A stretch of 64,000 nt of DNA from Rhynchopus euleeides (lineage: Eukaryota > Euglenozoa > Diplonemea > Diplonemida > Diplonemidae), in contig OY723284.1 of NCBI GenBank assembly GCA_963210315.1, forward strand, positions 2,108,001 to 2,172,000, in the 5' to 3' direction. The stretch's first letter is position 1. Every line of letters starts with the position of its first letter. Both the position numbers and the translations under genes were made by a program. Positions 1-8,971 of the stretch are shown here, one piece after another. Below the pieces are notes generated by a model, which worked only from the letters and a program-made list of their open reading frames with translations, was not told where the DNA came from and ran no database searches.

Positions 1-768
1 GGTCTCGAGCATGAGGCTATCAAAGCGGCCTTTGCACCCGGGTCCTACACTGCCATCGGGGACCTGGGGCGGAATCCGTTCCAGCCGGACGATGCCAGCG
101 TCGCCTCGATGGCGGAGCAGATGACCTTCAAGGTGGGCTCGCAGAAGAAGTTCTTCACAGACTTTGAGTACAGCGTGAGCCCATACGACATCGCGGCGGA
201 GGTGAAGAGCAGAGAACGCAAAGACCACAACCAGCGTGTCACCAGCATTGGAAACGGGCAGCCCTTTGTCGCGCCGGGTGTGGCATCGCTGCAGGAGCAG
301 CCGTACCGCTATGAAACCGACCCGTACGACACGGTGAAGGATGAGCTGCTGAGGGGGAAGTGGCTGGAGGAGCGCAAGGTGCTTGCAGGCGCCTTCCTGC
401 CGTCAGGGCGTGACAAGAGCCTCTCGAAGCCCTCCAGAGCCCTGCTGACCGACATCATGGCCCAGCTGTACAAAACGCTGTACGAGGACTGGGAGGAGCT
501 CCTGCCGACCGTCTTCAACACAGTGGAGGACCTGATTGTCATCTACTTCAACGTCTCCAACATCCACCCGCAGCGCCTGCACGGCCTGACGGCTTATATG
601 AACATCCTTGCGAAGCGGGGACCGCCTGTGGTCCGCCACGAGCTGCGCAAGGTGAACGAAGGCTGGGACATCATGACGGAGGGGAAGTACACCATGTTCG
701 CCTTCCGCCCCCCGTGGGTGAAGGACAGGAAGTTCACATCCTTTGAGAACGCGCAGGCCCCGTCGTGA
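1..768 (+). CDS. 3' end of unrecognised conserved protein (partial)
   Basis: The frame is open from base 1 to the TGA at 766-768, giving 255 residues, so the 5' part of the gene lies outside the window. The N-terminal visible part has short Pro/Gly/aromatic motifs (APGSYTAIGD, FFTDFEYSVSPYD), followed by a region rich in charged residues and AFLPSGRDK. The last 120 residues look like a compact helical domain (LLTDIMAQLYKTLYEDW, LIVIYFNVSNIHPQRLHGL). The short repeated aromatic/Gly motifs recall cilia- and flagella-associated microtubule-inner-protein-like families such as C4orf47/CFAP96, but I cannot confirm that. No intron is needed in the visible part. The ORF is real on length, codon use and plausible protein composition; the function is open. 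Confidence 0.6.
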   Translation, partial: GLEHEAIKAAFAPGSYTAIGDLGRNPFQPDDASVASMAEQMTFKVGSQKKFFTDFEYSVSPYDIAAEVKSRERKDHNQRVTSIGNGQPFVAPGVASLQEQPYRYETDPYDTVKDELLRGKWLEERKVLAGAFLPSGRDKSLSKPSRALLTDIMAQLYKTLYEDWEELLPTVFNTVEDLIVIYFNVSNIHPQRLHGLTAYMNILAKRGPPVVRHELRKVNEGWDIMTEGKYTMFAFRPPWVKDRKFTSFENAQAPS

Positions 769-1700
769 GTGGTGTGGGGGAGGGAGCAGCCGCCTTCCGG
801 CGGCAGTGCGCGCTGTGGCGATGCAGGGCAAAACCACCGCCACCCCCTCCCCCTCCCCAGCACATCAGCACAGCGTGGCGTGCGTAGCTACACTACCGTG
901 GCATCCCGCATCCCCCTGCTCTCCTGTCTACACGCATGCTGATCCTCAGGATCATTCCAAGGCCCAGTGCCGCCCTTCTGGGCTCGCTTTGGTGCCCTGT
1001 GTGGTGTGGTGGTGTGCTGTGCTGTGCTCGGGATCACCAAGGCACGAGCAGCGAATCGGGCGAGGCCCTCTTGGAGGGGGTTTGCTCCCCGAGTGTGCTG
1101 TGGTGTCCGGTTGCGTAACGGTGTCCTCTGTGCGTGTTGGGGTGGTGTGGTGTGGGGGGCAGTGCGCAGTGGAGGCTGTATCAGTTGTTGCCTTTGCTGC
1201 CACACAACAAGCTTCGCGTGCCAACTGCCCCCCCCGACCTGCGTGATTACAACGCTGAGACAACTAAGGTTCCCACTAACACGTGCTGTGCTGGTCGTGC
1301 TGCGTCTTGTCAAGAAGTGCCGCCCCCCGCTCTCTCGCCTTTTTTTGCAGAATATATCCATTCCGCTCGATCCTCTCACGACATGTGTTGCATTGCGACT
1401 GCGGGTGCATCTGTGCCCGCAACGCCACCACTGTGCCTCACCACGGGCCGTGCCGCACACGGCAAACTAAACGGGAGTGTCAGTGCCGCCATGCACACCT
1501 CACTACGCCACCTTCCCCCACCCCACCATACCCCCTTCGCCAGGCGGGTGGCCCCCCCCACCCCACCTCCCCCTCCCCCCCGGGGCTTCCGCCGGTCTTC
1601 ACGGGCAGACAGAGAGAGAGGGTGGACCCTCCAAGAGGGTCCCCTCCTGGGCCGCCCTGCGTGGTTGCTGCGAGCTTGACGGACGTGACGTGTGGCGAGG
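769..1700. other. Intergenic, no gene seen
   Basis: Untranslated and intergenic sequence between the first gene and CEP76. It has GT-rich stretches (about 1000-1180) and C-rich stretches (about 1500-1590). ORFs on both strands here are compositional and lack domain-like sequence. Confidence 0.5.
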
Positions 1701-4034
1701 ATGGACGGGGTGCTCCCGAGCGACAAGGTGGGAGACCTGCGGCGCGTCGTCGACAGGCTGCTGCGCGACTCGAATGTCTACGGGCAGATCCGCGAGGTGC
1801 TGGCAGACTATGCGACGCGCGAGGCAGGCATGGTTCCCTCGACGGACCACGTCCTGGGCCTGGTGCAGGAGAAGGGCGTGATCTCCAGCCTGATCAACTC
1901 CGTCGATCCACACACCCTGCGTGCCGCACCCACACACGCCGCAGCCCAGGGCGACGGCAACCACAGGCAGGCTGTCTACAGCTCACACGGCGTCGGATCG
2001 GGTGTTGTGAAGGACCACAGATACCTGCACTGCAGGTTCATGGGGGGGCGTGCCTTTCTGGAGCATCTCGACACCGACCCCGTCGCCTCCACCGTGCTGC
2101 ACGGGCAGGGCGGCAGCGGGGACCGCCTGGTGGCACACCTGCAGTTCGGCGGGCAGCGCTTCGTCTCCTCCTCTGTGGAGTGCCTCTGCGATCCCGAGTT
2201 TGACGACTCCTTCCTGCTGGACCTCGACGAGGAGCTGCTGCGTGCGGCGCAGGGGAACCCGAAGCTGACGCGGTTCTCCGGCAGCCAGGACCTGCTGAAG
2301 CTGGACACGAAGCTGCATGTCGTGATCCTGCGCGTCGATGCGGAGCGGTGCACGCGGCGCTACGTCGGGGAGAACACAATCGAGTGGCGTGAGGTGCTGA
2401 AGACAGGCATCCTCAACCTCTCCGTGGAGGTGGGTGGGGGCGGGCAGGGCCTGAAGGTGCCGGTGGGGATGCTGGAGATGCAGCTGGAGCTGCTGCCGGT
2501 GCAGCCTAACATCGGCCCCGACGACGTGGCGAACCGGCTCAACGCCGAGCGGAGCAACGCCACCGCGGCGGACAGGGAGTTCCTGGTGTACGCGCGCCGC
2601 TGGTGGCAGGAGTACCACGGCGTGTCGGAGCTGTTTCAGAACAGGCATGTGAAGGTGTTTGCCTCCTTCCAGAGCCACACGGCGCAGACGGCTTGCGTCA
2701 CATCCTTCGTCCAGCCGCTGGTGGCGGAGCGCATCCTCGACTCCCCCCTGGTGTGCGCGAGGTACGTCTCCCTGCTGACGTACGACAAGGACGACGACAG
2801 CGTGTCTGCCCCACACGGAGTGGCGCGCGACACCTCCTCGTGGGTGTCGCTGTTCACCTTCATCGCCAAGGGCAAGGGCGGCACTGCAGAGCATGCGAAC
2901 CTGCTGTGCTCCCTCCTGCTGGGGCACGGCCTGGATGCGTGGGTTGCGTTGGGAGTGGACGAGCGGAACGAACACAAGTGCTGCGTCATCACACGCGGGG
3001 CTGAGTTCCACGACAGCGCGGCCCTCGCTGCGGCGGGGCAGCGCTACTCCGCAGCGCTGGGTGGCGGCGCGCAGTACGGCAACGAGTTCGTCACCTTCTG
3101 GGATGTGCTGACGGGGGTGCGCTACAGGATCCTGCCTCATGCGGAGGCGCCGCAGGAGACCCACCTGGGTGTGGCGGACTTTGCGGAGTGGGGCGCTGCA
3201 GCCATGACGCGCATCCACTGCGCCTACACAGCAGACGGCCTGGTCGCCAACGTGCAGGCAGAGGACCACGCCACCACAACGTCGTTCGACTTCTTCGACG
3301 AACGGCTGTGGAAGGCGATGAACCCCATCAAGCTGAAGCTGGTGCAGAAGCACCCCGTGCCTACCATCAACCCCTCCGTCTACGCCTGCCCTGCTGTGCG
3401 CGCGCTGTCTCTGCCTGCGGTGGAGGCGGCCCTCGAGAAGGGGCTGACCGACCTGGTCACCGCACACCGTGAGCAGCTCGGGATCCCGACGCTGTGGAAC
3501 CAGGGGCGTGTGGCGCACTCCTTCTCGCAGGCCCTGTGGAACTACGAGCACCAGAAGGCGACGGGGGTTGCCCTGGACTCGCGCATGTTCCAGGCATCGC
3601 TCAAGGCGGCGATACAGAAGGGGCAGCACTGCAGGGCCTTCCCCGTCAACTTCTCCCACACCTCTGCGTCGCGCATCATGCGGTACTTCGTGGCCAACAG
3701 GCACACAGGCGACATCATCGCGCTGCAGGGGGATGAGGTATGCCTGGGGAGGAGCAGGAGCTGGGCACTGCAAAAGGGCTGCCACACGCCACCGTTGAAA
3801 ATGTGCCCGATGGTGCCATGCCACCAGCCCCCACGAGGCACTCTGTGCTAACTTTACGTGCAGTGGAGATCACCGAGCGAAGTGTGATGCTGCCCGGGGA
3901 GTGGCACCCCACATAAAACATGGTCACCACACACCCACACACAGGTGCAGCACACTCTCCGCGTCAAGATCACACCTTACGCTGAAGAAGCGGTGTCGGT
4001 GTGGGTCATGCTCGCTGCAGTCTACCGGACGTAA
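1701..4034 (+). CDS. CEP76: Centrosomal protein CEP76, two exons
   Basis: Exons are 1701-3737 and 3945-4034, giving 708 residues (human CEP76 is about 660). Recognised from family-specific stretches: N-terminal helix MDGVLPSDKVGDLRRVVDRLL, RYLHCRFMGGRAFLEHL near residue 110, FLVYARRWWQEYHGV near 295, and the transglutaminase-like core HANLLCSLLLGHGLDAWV near 400. The second exon supplies the conserved C-terminal end (VWVMLAAVYRT). CEP76 localises to centrioles/basal bodies and limits centriole reduplication in animals. Here it implies basal bodies and a flagellum. The start is the ATG at 1701; an upstream GTG in frame is not needed. The intron (207 nt) has a GTATGC donor and ACAG acceptor. 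The transglutaminase-like fold appears to lack the active-site Cys motif, as is usual for the family. Confidence 0.93.
3738..3944 (+). other. Intron of CEP76
   Basis: Phase-0 intron of 207 nt, donor GTATGC, acceptor ACACAG. Splicing restores the conserved CEP76 C-terminus; without it the frame ends in unrelated sequence at 3851. Confidence 0.85.
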
Positions 4035-4556
4035 CAGGCCTGCACCGCCCACACCTCACTTCTCTCTCCGATCATTACTGTGCCGCGCTCTCTGCAGGGC
4101 AGCGGGTCTGACAAGGTCTGGCAAGTGGGCCCCTCTCAGTCACCGACGAGGCCCTACAGCCCGCCGCCCCCCCACCCCAGTCAACTGCCACCCGCGCGGC
4201 CATTGCCCCGCGGCTCATCCTGTGTATCCCGCTTAGATGCCCCAGCGAGTATAGAGCGTGCGGCCCCCGAACAGGGGTTGGGCCCTGGTTGAACCTCGGC
4301 TCCGAAGTGCATAAATCGCAAAAGAAGAACAGTAGAGCCTCCTGGGTGGGGTACCCCCCCGTCCGCACCGCCCCCGCCTGCCGCAGAGCTCTGTCGACGC
4401 AGAGCTTTGCCTGTATGTGTTCTCCGGTGGGGCCACGGCATCTTGGAAGGGGCACGCCACACTGCATGTATCTGCACCACACTGCACTCCCCTGCCAGAT
4501 GAAGGAGCGATGGGGCTGCACGATGCCAGGAGCAGGCATGTGACGAAGGAGGCTGA

Positions 4557-5141
4557 CATGGAGGAGGCACAGTCGCAGGCGGAAAGTGCCACCCGTGCCA
4601 CGTGGTGCTGGCGGGTGCACTGATCGCATCCGTTGTCGGCACACTGCTGATGAGTGGCACTGTCGTGTGGACGTGAACGTACCGCCCGGAGTACACGAAG
4701 TACCGCTGAAGGTTGCTGTCGTGCATGACAGCGACCCGATGTTCCACATGATGCTATCTCTCGGGTGCACCTGCGCGCTCTTCCTTATTGCTCTGCTGGC
4801 AGTCTTCCTTGCGGGGGTGCACCTCTCGCAGGAGGGCGGGGTGGCTGCCCTCATCGGCAGGGGTGCCGTCTGGGTGACGCTCGCCCTTGCCTGTGCCGCT
4901 GTGGTGGTGTGGGCGGTGGGGCTGTCTCACCCGCATCGACCAGAACTCGGCTTTCAATTGCGTGTGGTGGCCTGCTGACAGTTGGCCACGATGTCGCCTA
5001 CCTGCATGTGAGTACCGCAGTCGCTGTGATCGTGACCGTCCTTACTACAGGCAGTCCCGGCCGGCTCACCAGGAGGCAAGCGTCGCAGCTTGTGTGTCTG
5101 TTATCAGCAGCGTGTATTCTGTACACAGAAATAAAACATGA
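4557..5141 (+). pseudogene. Broken or multi-exon small membrane protein
   Basis: Three reading frames in succession encode membrane-protein-like sequence. An ATG at 4557 opens 21 residues. A different frame then gives a clean hydrophobic segment (HVVLAGALIASVVGTLLMSG, about 4600-4660) ending at a stop. A third frame, with an ATG at 4739, gives two more hydrophobic segments (MMLSLGCTCALFLIALLAVF and VWVTLALACAAVVVWAVG) and ends at 4978. An overlapping frame (about 4930-5141) holds a Cys/Trp/Arg-rich tail. I see no GTATG-type introns that would join these. Either the gene is frameshifted and decaying, or it uses introns I cannot place. The family is not recognised. Confidence 0.3.
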
Positions 5142-5705
5142 CAGCAAAGCGTCGCAGCTTGGCAGCCTGGCATCGGCATGACGTGCGCTCTTGGTCCCGT
5201 CATCAAACGAAGGCTCGTTGCGACATTGTTCAATTGTTGTTCATCTGCCGCCCGCTGACCCTCCACAGCATCCATCCTCTTCATGCACGATTGATGTTCA
5301 CACCCACCAGTGTCTGACGTGTGTCGGTGGCAGGTAGCACCAGAGCTGACTCGGTGCGCCTCCCCATCAGGCAGTGGCCCTGTACGAACAAAGCAACCCA
5401 ATAAGGCTTGACCCGTGTGGCCACTTGCCCTTCCCGATCCTCTTTTCTCACCCGCAGTGCCCTGGTGTGATGTAAGTTACGAAGAGCCGACGTCCCATCC
5501 TCCACCACCCTTGACACCCTTGTGCTTCCCACTGACTTATCGGGGCACCGTCTGTGGACCCGAGACACACACGCGCACCTGATGAGAATCGTCTTTATGA
5601 CCATGCACCACGCTGAGCGGGCGCATGCCTCCTGATTGATTGCAACACACACACACAGAGCCACACCACCCTGCAGGGCGCTGCTAACTTTTCACAGGCG
5701 TGGTT
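5142..5705. other. Intergenic, no gene seen
   Basis: No ORF with domain-like sequence on either strand. It ends in a CA-rich run (about 5643-5656) shortly before the ubiquitin-like/DUF4116 gene. Confidence 0.45.
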
Positions 5706-6224
5706 ATGGAGGTGTTCCTGACGGATGCGGCGACAGGCGTGACGGACGCTGTCGACATCGGGATGGACGAGAAGCCCGACAGGCTGAAGCTCGAAGCACG
5801 CGAGGCGTTCCGCTACCCTGATGGTGTGGAGGAAGAGGACGTGCATCTGTCGGTGGGGGGCAAGGCGGTGTGTGACGACGAGCCTCTGAGCCATGCAGGT
5901 GTCGAAGCCGGATGCGTGGTTGACGTCACCCTCTGTCCCGACCGTCACCTCGATGCGGTGCACAAGGGGGAGAAGCAACTGTGGCAGGTCCCGCTGTGGG
6001 TGACGACACGCGATGAGGTCCTTCAAGCCGTTCGGGGGTTGACGGACGAGGATGACAACGAGGGGGAAGGAGTGCCAGACTGGCTCGAACATGCGCACAT
6101 CACCGTGAAGGGTGATCGTGAACTTGTCCATGCATCAGTTCAACAACGTGGGTACTCACTCCAATACGCAGACGACAGTCTGAAGGGAGATCGTGAGATC
6201 GTTCTTGCTGCAGTTCAGGGGTGA
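5706..6224 (+). CDS. Ubiquitin-like fold + DUF4116 repeat protein (short)
   Basis: 172 residues from the ATG at 5706. Residues 1-75 (MEVFLTDAATG..., VHLSVGGKAVCDDEPLSHAGV) have the strand-helix-strand pattern and 'L..G..V' spacing of a ubiquitin-like fold. The last 60 residues are two DUF4116 units (ITVKGDRELVHASVQQRG, YSLQYADDSLKGDREIVLAA) and the protein stops in the middle of a unit (VQG). DUF4116 is a roughly 25-residue repeat with the signature DREIVLAAV, abundant in some protists and giant viruses; its molecular function is unknown. The repeat DNA is nearly identical to the arrays at 13.1-15.5 kb. The abrupt end may mean that an original longer array was lost. Confidence 0.65.
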   Translation: MEVFLTDAATGVTDAVDIGMDEKPDRLKLEAREAFRYPDGVEEEDVHLSVGGKAVCDDEPLSHAGVEAGCVVDVTLCPDRHLDAVHKGEKQLWQVPLWVTTRDEVLQAVRGLTDEDDNEGEGVPDWLEHAHITVKGDRELVHASVQQRGYSLQYADDSLKGDREIVLAAVQG

Positions 6225-6441
6225 TGGGTCGTCAGGGGAGCGGACCTGGCGACTACGGCTGGCACCTCACGCTTTGGCTTAAGGTAGCGCATTGCGTGTA
6301 GGCTGGATGTATCCCTCTGGAGACCCGGTGTTTCGCTTAGGCCGCTAAGACCAGTCAGGCTGCACGCGGCGCTCATGAAGCGCGCCGCGTGGCCAGAAGA
6401 AACTGTGGGCGGCAACCGTGTTACGTGTTTTTCACCGGGGC

Positions 6442-6497
6442 GCGTGGGACAAGTTTACCGCACACGCGCACGTGGGACAAGTTTAACGCACACGTGG
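6442..6497. repeat. 28-bp direct duplication
   Basis: Two adjacent copies of a unit containing GTGGGACAAGTTTA followed by CGCACACG, offset by 28 bp. No gene is attached to it. Confidence 0.6.
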
Positions 6498-6788
6498 ATC
6501 CCCCGGCTTTGCCTTCCTTCGCCTTCCTACTTTTAGTTCTTTTTCACCACGATCTTTTGCCCGTCACCTGTTGTTCGACCAGTCGAGCCGCGACCAGGAA
6601 CGCCTCTGGAATACCCTGTGGTGGTGAGTGTCCGTTCGTCCTGTTTAGACCAGCCGTTGTTCCCGTCTTCTCCTTTTTACGCCCACTGGGTTGGAGTTGA
6701 TCAGTCAATCGTTCATCCGACCGCAGCATTATGCGACCGGCGCGGTGTTAACAAACGAGTGCATTAATGGTGCCCCTGACGACCCCAT

Positions 6789-7745
6789 ATTGCGTAGTTT
6801 GTGCGTAGTGAAAAGGGGGGGGGGGTCTCATTTTTTGATTTACTCAGCCATTCTCTGTCTCTATGCCGGGACCCCAAACTCAAGGAGTTCTTGCTGTTCC
6901 GGGGTCAGTGAGGGTGCAGGCGCTTCAGGTGCTGCAGGTGCTGCAGGTTCTTCAGGTGCTGCAGCGCTGGCAGCCTTCGGTGCGGGTTTCGACGCAGTCT
7001 TTGCAGGTCTCTTTGGGGGTGCCCTTTGGCGCGGTGCCTGCTTCAGCTCGTCGGGTGGAAGCATCAACGCATCATTAAGCGGTGCCTGCTTCAGCTCCTC
7101 CGGGTGGAAGCGTCAACGCATCATTAAGGAAGAAGGAAGCACAGTTGCTACGCTTTTTTGCAGCTGCAGGAAACGACACCATACCCAACAACAATCCCCA
7201 GACCGTCGAGGGAGAGTGGGCGCCTGGATCCCGTGACACAGATCTCTAGTGCCGTTGTGATCCCCTCGGATAACGTCTCCTGGACGTTGTCAGCGGAGGT
7301 TGCCTGTGTGGCGGTGACCTCCGTATACCCCGCGGGATCCAGTGCCAGTAGCGCCTTCTTCAGCTTTTCGTCGACCCCTCGGCCGACGCTCTCCTTGATG
7401 TCAAGGGCCACCTTCAGGGTGGCACCTCGCAGCGCCCTGAAGGCTGTGATCGTATCATCATTCACAATCTCGAGGGTGTTCTACGCGGCTCCTGGAACTC
7501 ACTTCCTTCTCAGGTGTTTCTGGGCATGGGGCAACCTTGCCCAGGTGTTTCTGGAGTCCCGCCCCACATGTCGTGCGTTCTTTCGTACGGTGTATAGTGA
7601 GTTCTGGCAATAATTTTTTGCTCGGTCAGCGCAGTGCCTCCAGTCCTGTCTCAGTAGCCACACAGAAAGGGGGACCAAAAAAACTGGGGGGGGACCAAAA
7701 AGCGAGACCCCCCCCCCAGATTGCGTAGTTTGTGCGTAGTGAAAA
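6789..7745 (-). mobile_element. Small element: 26-bp direct repeats, inverted ends, decayed minus-strand ORFs
   Basis: Positions 6789-6814 and 7720-7745 are the same 26-bp sequence. Just inside them are imperfect inverted ends: a G run followed by GTCTCATTTTTTG on the left, and on the right the complement of GTCTCGCTTTTTGG preceded by a G run. The minus strand contains an open stretch of about 105 codons (7148-7465, no ATG) with VALDIKESVGRGVDEKLKKALLALDP, then a Pro/Ala/Lys-rich ORF (6861-7067) resembling a histone-H1-like tail. A 48/49-bp tandem duplication (7033-7129) has a one-base difference that breaks the minus-strand frame. I do not recognise the protein. Direct repeats of 26 bp are long for a target duplication. 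Confidence 0.4.
7033..7129. repeat. 48/49-bp tandem duplication
   Basis: Copies at 7033-7080 and 7081-7129, with one base inserted in the second. Both include a form of the dispersed motif GTGGAAGCGTCAACGCA. Confidence 0.8.
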
Positions 7746-7784
7746 AGGGGTAAATCAGGGGCACCAATTAATCGTATTTTGTTG

Positions 7785-7920
7785 TGTAGCCTCATGCAAT
7801 GAAGGAGGAAATGGAACACGGAGAAAGCAGGTCATTCGAGTTTACGGCACGCGTAGTGCCGTAATTGCAGAGCCACATCTCACCTCATCACAGGTCGAGG
7901 TGTGTGCGTTTCACCACAAC
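7785..7920 (+). repeat. Split direct repeat A1
   Basis: 136 bp, repeated at 12757-12892. The last 22 bp (7899-7920) are also the start of B1 and B2. Confidence 0.9.
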
Positions 7921-7954
7921 TCTCACAACCTCTCCCAAACAACCAAACAACACA

Positions 7955-8971
7955 ATGCCGGACCGGAACGCAACCGTGATCATCGACCAGGCGTGGATCG
8001 ATGTTCCGATCCCGGTTGTTCCGGGAAACGCAGCGGGGGTGGACGGCACCCCCGACTGCGTGTTTCCGGAGTGCGGGGCGCTGCACTCCGACGCGCACTC
8101 GTCTGTGTGTCGCATGTGTGGAAGGCGAACGACGAAGAGCTGCCTGAAGGCCTACATGGAGGGCACGGGAGATCAGACGGTCGAGAAGATGACCGACCAG
8201 TGGATGGAGCCACACTGGGTCTGCCCCCTCTGCGCGCTGTATCTCCACAATGGTGAGGCAACATGGACCCTCAAGGAGGAGGACGAGGGCGACGCCGATG
8301 CCAACATGAGTGACGCTACGCCCAAGGTGAGGGACCTCTGGGAGTTGATGAGGGGTGTGGATAACCCAAACACCAAGGCAATTCTGGAGGAGGTCTTGGA
8401 TGATATGCAGAGGAAGGAGCGGCAGGCGAAGCTGGAACGCGAGGGGCTGACCGGCACCCGCATCACGGTGGTGGAGCAATGGCGCCACCGGATGCAGTCG
8501 CCAGCGCTGCACGCAATGGCCATGAGGGCACTGCGTGATCGTTTCGGGAAGGGGGCGGACGATGCGGCTGCGGCAGCGACCGGGCCCCAGCACGAACTTC
8601 GGGTCGCGCTCTCCGTGTTGGACATCCTGATCCCCATCGTGTCGACGAAGCCTGAGGCAGTGCAAGCTGCCCACAACCTCCTGGTCCGCTTGGAGGGGCT
8701 GCGCCTCCGGGAGTGGTACGGGCTCGCGGCGCAGCTGCACTGGGAGCGGCGGCTGGAGGGCATGCCGGCAAGCGCGCTGACGGAGCAACTATTCAGGTCG
8801 CTCCAGAGCCAAGCCCAGAGCGAGGGCGAGAAGGAGAAGGCCAACAACAAGCGGCGCCGCACCGAGGGCGCGTGGGACGAGGAGGAAGAGAGGCCAGTGG
8901 TGCCGAAGGGAGGTAAGGGGGGAAAGGGATCCAACAAGGGCTTCAACAAGGGATCCAAGTGGGGCAAGTGA
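7955..8971 (+). CDS. Retroelement ORF1, GAG-like with Cys/His cluster
   Basis: 338 residues from the ATG at 7955 to a TGA at 8969-8971. Residues about 28-95 form a Cys-rich cluster (CVFPECGALH, VCRMCGRRTTKSC, HWVCPLCALYLHN) with the spacing of a zinc-binding treble-clef or PHD/RING-like module. The centre is helical and the C-terminus is highly basic and Gly/Lys rich (KGGKGGKGSNKGFNKGSKWGK region), as expected for nucleic-acid binding in a GAG-like protein. Position first in a YR retroelement supports this role; sequence homology to a named GAG family is not claimed. The stop codon lies in the same frame as the following recombinase ORF. Confidence 0.7.
   Translation: MPDRNATVIIDQAWIDVPIPVVPGNAAGVDGTPDCVFPECGALHSDAHSSVCRMCGRRTTKSCLKAYMEGTGDQTVEKMTDQWMEPHWVCPLCALYLHNGEATWTLKEEDEGDADANMSDATPKVRDLWELMRGVDNPNTKAILEEVLDDMQRKERQAKLEREGLTGTRITVVEQWRHRMQSPALHAMAMRALRDRFGKGADDAAAAATGPQHELRVALSVLDILIPIVSTKPEAVQAAHNLLVRLEGLRLREWYGLAAQLHWERRLEGMPASALTEQLFRSLQSQAQSEGEKEKANNKRRRTEGAWDEEEERPVVPKGGKGGKGSNKGFNKGSKWGK

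Noticed and set aside
1283..2203. ORF of 306 codons overlapping the CEP76 start
   Set aside because: Arg/Pro/His-rich shadow frame; CEP76 homology fixes the other frame.
1983..3824. Long minus-strand ORF of 613 codons opposite CEP76
   Set aside because: Shadow of the GC-rich + strand gene; no domain-like sequence, His/Gln/Arg-rich composition typical of antisense frames.
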